Of a stretch of DNA of 17,103 bases, positions 7,588-16,559 are shown one piece after another; the stretch's first letter is position 1, and every line of letters starts with the position of its first letter. The notes beneath the pieces are model-generated. The model was not told the DNA's origin, searched no databases, and saw only the letters and a program-made list of their open reading frames with translations. The stretch comes from Saprospiraceae bacterium (GTDB taxonomy: Bacteria > Bacteroidota > Bacteroidia > Chitinophagales > Saprospiraceae), in the NCBI GenBank assembly GCA_014379665.1, contig JACMLK010000204.1, forward strand, positions 1-17,103, given 5' to 3'. Both the position numbers and the translations under genes were made by a program.

Positions 7588-8634
7588 TTAAATTTCGGAA
7601 GGGTTACGTATGAATAACACTTCATTGTCACCACTTTTCATTTTCCGTAATAATTTACCTTGAATATCCGGAGCATTTATGCCATCTTCAAGTTTCACAG
7701 CAGTCCTTATTATTCGGGCTTCATGCCAGATATTTTGTTCCTTAAAGCTGTTTAATACCTTTGCACCACCTTCCACAATAATGGAATATATCCCCATAGT
7801 AAACAGCAACCGCAGGAGTAATTTTATATCTGCAGTGTTATTGACCAAAATGTATTTTTTACTTCCTTCCGCTTTATTCATTTTTACATTTAATGTCCAT
7901 GTCGGAAGGTCATCATTATAAAGTGTCAAATGCTTTTTTAATGCAAGTTGACTATCTAAAACTATCCTGACAGGATTTGATCCTTCATAATGTCTGTTGG
8001 TCAGAGAAGGATTGTCTGTATTGGCAGTATTCTTCCCTATCATGATCCCGTCAACTTCTGACCTCCATTTATGACTCAGGATGGTTGTGCTTGTATTTGA
8101 TAACCATATTTGCTGATCTCTTTTTCCTATATAATTGTCAGAAGACTGGGCCCATTTTAATATTACATAGGGCATCCCTCCCAGATTAATTCTGAATTTG
8201 GTAATTATTTCAAATGCCTGATCATGGCAGAAAGATTCTACAACAAGTGCTCCGAATGATCTGAGATAAGCCATCCCTTTGCCGCTTACCTTCGGATTCG
8301 GATCGGGACATCCTATTACAAATTTCCTGAAACCATCAGCTATTAATCTGTGAGCACAAGGTGGAGTATTTCCGTAATGACAACAAGGTTCCAGGCTGAT
8401 ATAAACAATACAATCCTTTAATGTTGGATTTATATCATGGGGAATGCATTCAATTGCGTTGATTTCTGCATGATTTCCCCCATATTTCTCATGATATCCT
8501 TCTCCTATGATTTGATTGTCATATACAATAACACATCCCACCATTGGATTTGTTTTGGTATGTTTACCCCCTTTGAGGGCAAGTTCAAAACACCTGTCCA
8601 TATATTTTTTCTCAGCAATAACAGGGGCTTCCAT
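7588..8634 (-). CDS. ribD: bifunctional diaminohydroxyphosphoribosylaminopyrimidine deaminase / 5-amino-6-(5-phosphoribosylamino)uracil reductase
   Basis: A 348-aa two-domain enzyme for the second and third steps of riboflavin synthesis from GTP: zinc-dependent deamination, then NADPH-dependent reduction. The N-terminal cytidine-deaminase-like domain has HAE at 55-57 (zinc H55, proton-shuttle E57) and the zinc cysteines C84 and C93 in EPCCHYGNTPPC. The C-terminal RibD_C reductase domain (about 150-345) has KWAQSSDNYIG, MIGKNTANTDNPSLT and the late VEGGAKVLNSF motif. The usual SxDG has Asn in place of Gly. The start at 8634 is taken; M12 (ATG at 8601) is a credible alternative and would leave the domain intact. 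No FMN riboswitch is seen in the 78 bases between secA and ribD. It is followed closely by nth. Confidence 0.96.
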   Translation of the reverse strand: MEAPVIAEKKYMDRCFELALKGGKHTKTNPMVGCVIVYDNQIIGEGYHEKYGGNHAEINAIECIPHDINPTLKDCIVYISLEPCCHYGNTPPCAHRLIADGFRKFVIGCPDPNPKVSGKGMAYLRSFGALVVESFCHDQAFEIITKFRINLGGMPYVILKWAQSSDNYIGKRDQQIWLSNTSTTILSHKWRSEVDGIMIGKNTANTDNPSLTNRHYEGSNPVRIVLDSQLALKKHLTLYNDDLPTWTLNVKMNKAEGSKKYILVNNTADIKLLLRLLFTMGIYSIIVEGGAKVLNSFKEQNIWHEARIIRTAVKLEDGINAPDIQGKLLRKMKSGDNEVLFIRNPSEI

Positions 8635-8712
8635 TATTCCGAAAGAGTTAATTTCTTGAAATAAAAATAAACATGACTTTCTTTTTAGTTATGGATGCAC
8701 TGAAGATATAAA

Positions 8713-11700
8713 TTATCTGCCATGGCAATGTTTATATTTTTTGCCACTTCCACATGGACACAAATCATTTCTTCCTGTTTTTGTTTCAGTCCTCTTAAAT
8801 GTTTCAGGTTTTTCATTTCTTTTAGAAACTCCTTCGGCGGCCTCCCGAATGGCCTCTTCTTCACGGCTGGTTCTTACTTTACTCAGATCTGTTTTTTGTG
8901 ACCTGGCTTCTTTCACATCCTGCTGAATCAACAATTTACCATTAAAGAGATAAGATCCTACGTCTTTATTTATTTTATTTATTAACTCTTCAAAAAGATT
9001 ATATGCTTCAATTTTATATTTAACCAATGGATCTTTTTGTTCAAAAGATGCTGACTGAACAGAGTCTTTTAACTCATCCATATTCCTCAAATGTTCCTTC
9101 CAGTGATCGTCCAAAATAGCCAGGGTGATGGTCTTTTCTATATCGCGCATAATGGATGCGCCTTTTGAGTCTATTGCCACCTTAAGGTCAGCTGCTATAG
9201 GCAGGGGATTACTTCTTCCATCAGTGAAAGGAATAGCTATTCTTTTATATCTGTGGCCTTCATTTGCATATACATTTTGAATGGTTGGCAAGAGCAACTT
9301 TGTGATTTGCTCTGATTTATATCTGTATTGTGCAAGAACTGCTTCGATGGTTTGATCAATCAGGTCATCGACGGAAATATCTTTAAATGTATTCTCATCT
9401 ATCTGAGGATCAAGACTAAGTGACGTCAAACAGTCAAATCTAAAGCTATCATAATTTCCCTGCTGCTTATTGTACACAACAATGTGTTCGACAGAACCAA
9501 CAAACATATTGTGCAAATCCACAGATAACCTGTCACCCTGAAGTGCATTGTCTCTTTTCTTATAAATAGCTTCTCTTTGTATATTCATTACATCGTCATA
9601 TTCCAACAATCTCTTCCTGATGCCAAAATTATTCTCTTCTACCTTTTTCTGAGCCCTTTCTATTGATTTTGAAACCATACTATGCTGTATCACTTCTCCT
9701 TCTTTATGGCCCATTTTATCCATTATACCTGCGATTCTTTCAGATTGGAACAATCTCATCAGATTATCTTCAAGACAAACGTAAAATTGAGATGTACCCG
9801 GGTCACCTTGTCTTCCCGCTCTACCTCTCAATTGTCTGTCAACTCTTCGGGAGTCATGTCTTTCAGTGGCAATAATGGCCAGACCGCCTGCTTTTTTAAC
9901 TTCATCATTGATCTTGATATCAGTACCCCTTCCTGCCATATTGGTAGCGATGGTTACATTTCCAGATTTTCCTGCTTCAGAAACTATTTCCGCTTCTCTC
10001 TGATGTTGTTTTGCATTTAATACGTTATGCCTGATACCTCTCAGATTCAACATCCGGCTTAGTAGTTCAGAAATTTCCACTGAAGTGGTGCCTACAAGAA
10101 CCGGTCTTCCTTTAGAAGTTAATATTCCGATTTCTTCAATCACCGCATTAAATTTCTCTCTACCCGTTTTATAGACAAGGTCGTCTCTGTCCTGACGCAC
10201 TACAGGCTTGTTTGTAGGAATTACTACTACATCAAGTTTATAGATTTGCCAGAATTCACTTGCTTCAGTCTCGGCAGTACCAGTCATACCAGCTAATTTG
10301 TGGTACATTCTGAAGTAATTTTGCAATGTAACAGTGGCATAAGTTTGAGTAATATCACCCACTTTGACGCCTTCTTTGGCTTCAAGTGCCTGATGTAGAC
10401 CATCCGAGTATCTTCTCCCTTCCATCATACGACCGGTCTGCTCATCCACGATTTTAACCTGTTCATCAATAACCACATATTCCTGATCCTTATCAAATAA
10501 AGTATATGCTTTAAGCAACTGACTACTGGCATGCAATCTCCTTGATTTTATTGAATAATCCTGAATCATAGCTTCTTTTTCTTCGGCAAGTTTGATTCCT
10601 TCATTGATTTCTCTACTGGATAATTCCTGTATTTGCTGAGTAATATCAGGAAGTACAAACAAATTTGGATCATTTTCACCTTTTGAAAGATATTCAACAC
10701 CCTTTTCAGTCAATTCTACTGATCTGTTTTTTTCATCAATTGTAAAATATAAGGGTTCATCGGCCAGGTGCATATTTTTGTTTTGCTCCTGCATGTAATA
10801 ATTTTCAGTTTTTTGTAAAATAACTTTAACGCCGTCTTCACTTAGAAATTTAATCAAAGGTCTGTATTTTGGTAAAGCCCTGTAAACTCTAAAGAGCGAT
10901 AAGCCACCTTCTCCGGTGTTCACTCCTGTATTTCCTTCTTTTATTAATTTTTTAGCTTCAGCGAGTAATTCTGTTGACAGTTGTCGCTGTACATTAAAAA
11001 GTTTTTCAATTTTTGGATTGAGTTCGATGTACTCCTGTTCATCCAGACCCTGAGGTACCGGGCCGGAAATAATCAGCGGTGTTCTGGCATCATCTATTAA
11101 AACTGAATCAACCTCATCCACCATAGCATAATGATGTCTACGCTGCACCAACTCATCTATATCACGAACCATATTATCTCTCAGATAATCAAATCCAAAC
11201 TCATTATTTGTACCGTAAGTGATGTCACAACGATATGCTGCAATTCTCTCAGAAGAATGTGGTCTGTACTTGTCAATACAGTCGATGGTTTGTAAAAGGA
11301 ACTGAAAAATCGGACCCACCCATTCACTATCTCTTTTGGCAAGATAATCATTGACAGTAATGACATGAACCCCCTTCCCAGATAAACCATTGAGGTACGC
11401 AGGGAGTGTAGCCACCAAAGTTTTTCCCTCACCGGTACCCATTTCTGCTATTTTGCCTTCATGAAGCACCATTCCACCGATTAGCTGTACGTCATAATGT
11501 AGCATATTCCAGGTAACATCACCACCTGCAGCTTTCCAGCTGTTTTTCCAAATGGCATTATCACCCTGAATCGTAACATAATCTCTATTTACAGCAAGAT
11601 CCCGATCATGATCGGTCGCTGTTACTGTCAAAGTTTCATTATCTTTAAATCTTCTTGAGGTTTCTTTGACTACAGCAAATGCTTCCGGAAGAATCTCTTT

Positions 11701-12006
11701 AAGAGCAATTTCAAGATATTTGTTTCGTTCATTTTGAATTTTATCAATCTCATTAAAAATTTCTTCCTTACTGATAAAGTCATTTTCTTCACCCGCACTT
11801 TCTGTGAGTGCCAGAATATCTTGATCTATCTCAGCCAGACTGTTTTTAATTCTTTCTTTAAATTCAATGGTTTTATTTCTAAGTTCGTCATTACTCAATG
11901 TTTGATATTCTATATAATGAGCATTTATCTGTGCTACAATTTCGGAATATCCCTTAACATCTCTGTCATATTTGGAACCAAATATATTTTTTAAAAAATT
12001 AAACAT
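8713..12006 (-). CDS. secA: preprotein translocase ATPase SecA
   Basis: A 1097-aa motor ATPase that drives preproteins through SecYEG; it acts in the cytoplasm and at the inner membrane. The Walker A motif GTGEGKT is at 190-196, and the DEAD-type Walker B DEVDSVLIDDARTPLI begins at 297. The second ATPase half shows MAGRGTDIK and RGRAGRQGDPG. The C-terminal zinc-binding SEC-C motif (C1083, C1085, C1094, H1095; DLCPCGSGKKYKHCHGR) docks SecB or lipids in better-studied relatives. It is about 200 residues longer than E. coli SecA (901 aa), with extra sequence in the N-terminal part and the preprotein-crosslinking region; this is usual for the phylum. It lies 78 bases upstream of ribD on the same strand and diverges from the CHU_C-domain gene. 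Essential for exporting the two large secreted proteins encoded here. Confidence 0.98.
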   Translation of the reverse strand: MFNFLKNIFGSKYDRDVKGYSEIVAQINAHYIEYQTLSNDELRNKTIEFKERIKNSLAEIDQDILALTESAGEENDFISKEEIFNEIDKIQNERNKYLEIALKEILPEAFAVVKETSRRFKDNETLTVTATDHDRDLAVNRDYVTIQGDNAIWKNSWKAAGGDVTWNMLHYDVQLIGGMVLHEGKIAEMGTGEGKTLVATLPAYLNGLSGKGVHVITVNDYLAKRDSEWVGPIFQFLLQTIDCIDKYRPHSSERIAAYRCDITYGTNNEFGFDYLRDNMVRDIDELVQRRHHYAMVDEVDSVLIDDARTPLIISGPVPQGLDEQEYIELNPKIEKLFNVQRQLSTELLAEAKKLIKEGNTGVNTGEGGLSLFRVYRALPKYRPLIKFLSEDGVKVILQKTENYYMQEQNKNMHLADEPLYFTIDEKNRSVELTEKGVEYLSKGENDPNLFVLPDITQQIQELSSREINEGIKLAEEKEAMIQDYSIKSRRLHASSQLLKAYTLFDKDQEYVVIDEQVKIVDEQTGRMMEGRRYSDGLHQALEAKEGVKVGDITQTYATVTLQNYFRMYHKLAGMTGTAETEASEFWQIYKLDVVVIPTNKPVVRQDRDDLVYKTGREKFNAVIEEIGILTSKGRPVLVGTTSVEISELLSRMLNLRGIRHNVLNAKQHQREAEIVSEAGKSGNVTIATNMAGRGTDIKINDEVKKAGGLAIIATERHDSRRVDRQLRGRAGRQGDPGTSQFYVCLEDNLMRLFQSERIAGIMDKMGHKEGEVIQHSMVSKSIERAQKKVEENNFGIRKRLLEYDDVMNIQREAIYKKRDNALQGDRLSVDLHNMFVGSVEHIVVYNKQQGNYDSFRFDCLTSLSLDPQIDENTFKDISVDDLIDQTIEAVLAQYRYKSEQITKLLLPTIQNVYANEGHRYKRIAIPFTDGRSNPLPIAADLKVAIDSKGASIMRDIEKTITLAILDDHWKEHLRNMDELKDSVQSASFEQKDPLVKYKIEAYNLFEELINKINKDVGSYLFNGKLLIQQDVKEARSQKTDLSKVRTSREEEAIREAAEGVSKRNEKPETFKRTETKTGRNDLCPCGSGKKYKHCHGR

Positions 12007-12073
12007 GAATATTTTATTTTTGTATGTATTTGTGTCTAAACCTTTACAAGCTGATCAGAATTGATAGTTGGTG

Positions 12074-12081
12074 CAAAGATA
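12074..12081 (-). promoter_or_regulatory. candidate -7 element for secA
   Basis: On the minus strand this reads TATCTTTG, an exact match to TAnnTTTG, 68 bases upstream of the secA ATG. No TTTG was found at the standard upstream spacing. The rest of the 288-base secA/12295 divergent region (12007-12294) shows no exact plus-strand TAnnTTTG and no hairpin or RNA gene that I recognise. Confidence 0.38.
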
Positions 12082-12294
12082 TTAAATATTTGAAAGTTAT
12101 ATGCATCTCCAAAACTATACCACACAGACGGAAGAGACAAAATGACATATTCTTCACATGTTTGGTTAAATTTAAAACAACAATTGTCAGGCATTAATGA
12201 TTATATTGTGTGAATTGATAGAACAATCAGTATTTTAAGTCCAATTAAAGGATAAATTGTGAATTTGCCCGTATATTAGCTGTCAGAATTTATT

Positions 12295-14226
12295 ATGGTG
12301 AAACTTATTATTTTTCTTAGCCTGATACTAACATCTGTTAATTTTTTGAAAGCACAGATACCATTTACTTGTAAAGGGCAGTATTTTTTAAGCCTGACAA
12401 AAAGTGGCAGCAAAAGTTCGGGTTTATATGTAGTGAAAATTTCAAAGAATGGCCAAAACATTTATCTTGATACTATTTCATCCGGTTTGGGCTTAGTTTT
12501 GAATGGCATGGGTTATCGGATAACGGACAATCTGATATACGGTGTGGATCCATCTACAGGTAAATTAAGAAAGGTTGGGAGTGATGGAGTTGTGGTCGAT
12601 CTTGGTGTCCCGCTTGGATTGCCAACAGGACCATCTTATTATGCCGGAGATGTGACCCCTGATGGAAAATATCTGCTTTTAATTGGTTTGGGAGGAACCC
12701 CTCAAATCGTCAAAGTTGACCTGGATGATCCCCAATACAGGTGTACATTTGTTCCAATGCAATCTAAAAATGTATCGATAGTAGATATTGCTTTTGACCC
12801 GTTCACCGGTATACTTTATGGACATGATTACCTCAACAGGAGACTGGTTATTGTAAATCCGGAAACAGGAGCAGTAAATATCAACTTTGTCCGTCAGAAT
12901 CAGGTAGATCAGTTGGGTGCGCTGTTTTTTGATTCTTTTGGCAATTTATATGGATATGGAGCTTATGATACTTACACACAGGACAAATTTGTTTCTATTA
13001 ACAAATCAACGGGCGAGATGTCACTTATTTCCACAGGCCCTTTGTCAGTTGGTCAGGATGGTTGTGCGTGTCCTTATACGCTGGAACTTCAGAAAATTGT
13101 TGAACCGGAAATTACTTATCCCTGTACAGAAGTAGTTTATTCGTTCATAGTCAGTAACGGATCAGGAGCTACCAGAAGCGGAATAAATCTGACAGATACA
13201 ATGCCAAAAGGACTAAGCCCCAAAAAAGTAATTTTTAATCCTTTTGGAGGTAATGTACTCATAAATAACAACTTACTGGTCATGTCAGAAATGATAGTAC
13301 CTCCGGGTATCGATACCATCAGAATATTGGCAGAGACAGATCCTGACGCACTTGGTTTATATAAGAATCAGGCTATACTTTCAGGGTTGCCTCCTGCACT
13401 TGGAAGTTTTACATTGTCAGATGATCCTGCCACCTTTGTCGAGAAAGATAGCACGGAGTTATTGATTTTACCCTGGGACTTGTCGTTTCTGGAAGAGGAA
13501 TATAATACCTGTATAGGCGATTCAGTGTTTGTGGATGCTACCTTATATGGATTAAAATATTTGTGGTCAGACGGAGATACTCTTTCCGGAAAATGGCTAC
13601 CTTCTCCCGGCTTGTATTCCCTAAATGTAAAATCACTTTGTGATGAAAAGATGATTGATATACACGTTAAAAATGATCTGCTGACTCTTAATATTATTGA
13701 AGACACAATATTTACCGATTTGGGTAATGAAATTATTTTAAAAAGCGAGTACAGCAATATCAATGATCATGTGATTTTCTTTTGGATGACCACAAACAAT
13801 CCTGATGTTGACTGCTCGGATTGTCAGAATACCATGGTGGTACCTCTTTATGATGGATATTATTATTTGCAAATGATAAATGAGGATGGATGTGTGGTGG
13901 AAGACCGTGTTTATGTCAGGGTCAATAAAGACCGTTCAGTCTATTATCCCAATGTTATATCAGCAAATGGAGATCATAACAATGATATTTTTATGCTTTC
14001 GGGTAATGCATTATCTTCTAACGGCAGATACATAAGGGTGTATGATCGGTGGGGCAATCTGGTGTACCAAACGGGTGCATTTGAATTAAATCAGATAGAA
14101 TATGGATGGGATGGTACCTTTAATGGTATCCCTTTGGTCAATGGCGTTTTCACCTGGGTATCTGAATTGGAATATATAGACGGCTTTCACCAGATACTTA
14201 AAGGAAATGTTACTGTTATCAAATAA
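12295..14226 (+). CDS. exported protein with propeller-like N terminus, DUF11-like domain and CHU_C (gliding-motility-associated) C terminus
   Basis: A 643-aa secreted protein of unknown function. A clear signal peptide covers residues 1-20 (MVKLIIFLSLILTSVNFLKA, cleaved before Q21). Residues 24-258 have spaced repeats such as YGVDPSTGKL, VNPETGAVN and INKSTGEMS, suggesting a beta-propeller-like fold related to DUF6923-type domains. Residues about 262-365 resemble a DUF11 conserved-repeat Ig-like domain (VVYSFIVSNGSG, LTDTMPKGLS). Two further Ig-like stretches lie at about 405-455 and 462-545. Residues 548-643 form a CHU_C domain (YYPNVISANGDHNND, RVYDRWGNLVY, YGWDGTFNG), a type B sorting signal for type IX secretion in Bacteroidota. 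The 3' end overlaps the start of the DUF2891 gene by 20 bases, so the two are probably translated from one message. Confidence 0.88.
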   Translation: MVKLIIFLSLILTSVNFLKAQIPFTCKGQYFLSLTKSGSKSSGLYVVKISKNGQNIYLDTISSGLGLVLNGMGYRITDNLIYGVDPSTGKLRKVGSDGVVVDLGVPLGLPTGPSYYAGDVTPDGKYLLLIGLGGTPQIVKVDLDDPQYRCTFVPMQSKNVSIVDIAFDPFTGILYGHDYLNRRLVIVNPETGAVNINFVRQNQVDQLGALFFDSFGNLYGYGAYDTYTQDKFVSINKSTGEMSLISTGPLSVGQDGCACPYTLELQKIVEPEITYPCTEVVYSFIVSNGSGATRSGINLTDTMPKGLSPKKVIFNPFGGNVLINNNLLVMSEMIVPPGIDTIRILAETDPDALGLYKNQAILSGLPPALGSFTLSDDPATFVEKDSTELLILPWDLSFLEEEYNTCIGDSVFVDATLYGLKYLWSDGDTLSGKWLPSPGLYSLNVKSLCDEKMIDIHVKNDLLTLNIIEDTIFTDLGNEIILKSEYSNINDHVIFFWMTTNNPDVDCSDCQNTMVVPLYDGYYYLQMINEDGCVVEDRVYVRVNKDRSVYYPNVISANGDHNNDIFMLSGNALSSNGRYIRVYDRWGNLVYQTGAFELNQIEYGWDGTFNGIPLVNGVFTWVSELEYIDGFHQILKGNVTVIK

Positions 14227-15343
14227 AATAATAAAACCCCAAATTATATATTTACCTGATAAATGTAGTATATTTTTAACTATATGTCTAACTTTTTTCA
14301 TTTCAGCCTGTGATGTCCGTGATTCCGGGAAAGTGGATCAGACTCCTTTGACAATCACTAAAGAAATGGCTGAAAATCTCTCCTTACTTCCTTTGAAATG
14401 TATTCAAAAGGAATTTCCCAATAAACTCAATCAGTCTCTGGGTGACTCATCCGAAATGGGTACTCCCAAAGAGTTGCACCCGGCATACTATGGATGTTAC
14501 GATTGGCATTCTTCGGTGCATGGTCACTGGATGCTTGTTAAATTATTGAAGCTGTATCCTGATTTAAAGCATGAAAATGACATAAGAAACAAACTAAGAG
14601 AAAATATCTCAAAGACAAACATTCAGATTGAGGTAAATTATTTTTTGCGCAAGAGTGAAAAATCATATGAAAGGACCTATGGATGGGCATGGTTACTTAA
14701 GTTGCATGAAGAATTATATACATGGGATGACTCCATGGCTGTCACTTTATTATCAAACCTGAAGCCATTGACTGATCTTATTGTAAACCGATACACAGAA
14801 TTTCTTCCTAAACTTAATTATCCCATCAGGTCAGGCGAACATCCAAATACATGTTTTGGGCTTGCTTTGGCATATGATTACGCAAAGACTGTTAAAAATG
14901 ATACATTCACCCGCCTGATTGTCAACAGATCCCGTTACTTTTTTTTAAATGATATAAATTGTCCTGTGAGTTGGGAACCAGGTGGATTTGATTTCCTGTC
15001 TCCATGTCTTCAGGAGGCGGATCTTATGGCAAGAATACTGGATGGAGAGGAATTTAAAAAATGGCTGGATAAATTTTTACCTGAAATAAACAAGCATAAT
15101 TATGTTTTAGCAAAGGCCGATGTTTCGGATCGAACCGATGGTAAACTTGTGCATCTGGATGGGGTTAATTTTTGCAGGGCATGGTCACTGTACTCTATTT
15201 CTAAGACAATCCCGGAATATGGTCACCTCATTAAAATTGCTAATGATCACGTAAATGCATCGCTGCCTCAAATTATTGATGGTGGTTATGAAGGGGAACA
15301 CTGGCTTGCTTCTTTTGCAGTCTATGCTTTAAGTCATGAATAA
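14207..15343 (+). CDS. DUF2891 family lipoprotein
   Basis: A 378-aa member of the uncharacterised DUF2891 family. Family-typical blocks: HPAYYGCYDWHSSVHGHW (91-108), RTYGWAWLLKL (156-166), YPIRSGEHPNTCF (205-217), EPGGFDFLSPCLQEADLM (257-274) and DRTDGKLVHLDGVNFCRAW (308-326). They are rich in His, Asp, Trp and Arg, which suggests an enzyme active site on an all-helical scaffold; no reaction is established that I know of. A hydrophobic stretch (about 21-33) followed by ISAC with Cys35 is a lipobox, so the mature protein is probably lipid-anchored outside the inner membrane. The ATG at 14207 is the only ATG before the signal sequence. It overlaps the upstream gene by 20 bases, and its end overlaps the transporter start by 8 bases (ATGAATAA). 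The context suggests a shared role with the transporter and PxpA. Confidence 0.88.
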   Translation: MLLLSNKIIKPQIIYLPDKCSIFLTICLTFFISACDVRDSGKVDQTPLTITKEMAENLSLLPLKCIQKEFPNKLNQSLGDSSEMGTPKELHPAYYGCYDWHSSVHGHWMLVKLLKLYPDLKHENDIRNKLRENISKTNIQIEVNYFLRKSEKSYERTYGWAWLLKLHEELYTWDDSMAVTLLSNLKPLTDLIVNRYTEFLPKLNYPIRSGEHPNTCFGLALAYDYAKTVKNDTFTRLIVNRSRYFFLNDINCPVSWEPGGFDFLSPCLQEADLMARILDGEEFKKWLDKFLPEINKHNYVLAKADVSDRTDGKLVHLDGVNFCRAWSLYSISKTIPEYGHLIKIANDHVNASLPQIIDGGYEGEHWLASFAVYALSHE

Positions 15344-16535
15344 ATGGTTGAAAGATATTGGCCCCGGTGTATTGGTTACCGCTGCTTTTATTGGGCCAGG
15401 TACGGTCACTGTGTGTTTATTGGCGGGAAATAAATATCTGTTTGCATTATTGTGGTCCATATTATTTGCAACTTTTGGAACGATAGTGCTCCAACAAATG
15501 TCTGCTAGACTTGGATTGATTTCAGGCGCCGGATTAAGCGAAGCTATCAGAAATCATATTACATCCAGCTGGTCACGATATATGTCGACGGCTTTGATTA
15601 TAACAGCCATTTTGCTAGGTAATGCGGCTTATGAAGCGGGAAATATCAGTGGTACACTTATTGGTATGAAAATGATCATTGGGGACACTTATCTAAATGA
15701 TTTTGTATTAAATTCAATCATTTATTTAATGGTGTTTTTGCTGCTTTACTTTGGTACTTACAAATTATTGGAAAAGTTTTTTATTGGAATAGTAGGTATC
15801 ATGAGTATATCATTCATAGCAGCTGCAGCAGTTTCCGAACCATCATTTATGGGCATAATCAAGGGATTATTTATACCTGCCATTCCTGCAGGTAGCATGA
15901 TGGAAGTAGTGGCTTTGGTTGGAACCACAATAGTTCCATACAATCTTTTTCTGCATTCAGCTATAATAAAAGAAAAATGGACTGATGTAAATGATATGGG
16001 TAAATTAAAAAAAGATACTGTAATCGCTATTTTGATTGGGGGACTGATATCAATCTGTATTTTAATTACCGGAGCATCTACCTATGGTCATGAAATGCAA
16101 GCCATATCAAATTTATCGATCTCTTTCGAAACTGTTTATGGTCAGACTGGAAAGTATTTATTTGGCTTTGGAATTTTTGCAGCAGGGTTCACTTCTGCAA
16201 TCACTGCCCCCCTGGCCGCGGGATTGGTTGCCTGCGGTTTATTCGGGTGGAATATAAAGGCTTCAGGAAAAGAGTTTAGGTTGATCTGGATAGCGGTACT
16301 TTCTGCTGGATTTATCTTTGCATCTATTGGCTATAAGCCAATAGAAATTATTAAGTTAGCCCAATTTTCAAATGGTTTGTTATTACCTTTTATTGCCTGT
16401 TTCCTTATTTGGGCAGTCAATCAACCAGCCATCATGGGAAAATATGTTAATACTGCATTACAGAATATTTTGGGTTTTTTAGTCTTATTGGTTACTATTA
16501 TACTCGGTCTGAAAGGGATAGTAACATTATTTTAA
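15336..16535 (+). CDS. Nramp-fold transporter lacking the canonical metal-binding residues
   Basis: A 399-aa inner-membrane protein with about 11 predicted helices, matching Nramp/SLC11 in length and layout. Family landmarks: GPGVLVTAAFIGPGT in TM1, VGTTIVPYNLFLHS in TM6, GFTSAITAPLAAG in TM8 and AQFSNGLLLPF in TM10. In classical Nramps, TM1 has DPGN and TM6 has A-x-x-M-P-H. Here TM1 is G20-P-G-T23 and the TM6 positions are T197, V200 and Y202, so all four metal ligands known from bacterial structures (Asp, Asn, the Ala position, Met) differ. In TM3, the Asp of the D-x-x-E proton-path motif is A97, while the Glu is kept (E100). It starts within the end of the DUF2891 gene and is followed 3 bases later by the pxpA reading frame. 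Annotation pipelines may call it a divalent metal transporter; the residues and context argue for another substrate, perhaps 5-oxoproline or another organic acid. Confidence 0.88.
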   Translation: MNKWLKDIGPGVLVTAAFIGPGTVTVCLLAGNKYLFALLWSILFATFGTIVLQQMSARLGLISGAGLSEAIRNHITSSWSRYMSTALIITAILLGNAAYEAGNISGTLIGMKMIIGDTYLNDFVLNSIIYLMVFLLLYFGTYKLLEKFFIGIVGIMSISFIAAAAVSEPSFMGIIKGLFIPAIPAGSMMEVVALVGTTIVPYNLFLHSAIIKEKWTDVNDMGKLKKDTVIAILIGGLISICILITGASTYGHEMQAISNLSISFETVYGQTGKYLFGFGIFAAGFTSAITAPLAAGLVACGLFGWNIKASGKEFRLIWIAVLSAGFIFASIGYKPIEIIKLAQFSNGLLLPFIACFLIWAVNQPAIMGKYVNTALQNILGFLVLLVTIILGLKGIVTLF

Positions 16536-16559
16536 AATATGGATATAAACTTATTGCCC

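Noticed and set aside
8635..8712. Space between secA and ribD, checked for an FMN riboswitch or a separate promoter.
   Set aside because: Only 78 bases, too short for an FMN aptamer, and no TAnnTTTG on the minus strand.
9682..10020. A 112-codon plus-strand frame opposite secA.
   Set aside because: It lies wholly inside secA on the other strand, and its translation looks like no known protein.
12058..12221. The 10-base word GAATTGATAG occurs twice (12058-12067 and 12212-12221) between secA and the CHU_C gene.
   Set aside because: Short, AT-rich and without symmetry or further copies; chance is the simplest explanation.
14207..14226. The 20-base overlap between the CHU_C gene and the DUF2891 gene, considered as a frameshift joining one protein.
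   Set aside because: The first protein has a complete CHU_C C terminus, and the second has its own lipoprotein signal and full family length, so they are two genes.
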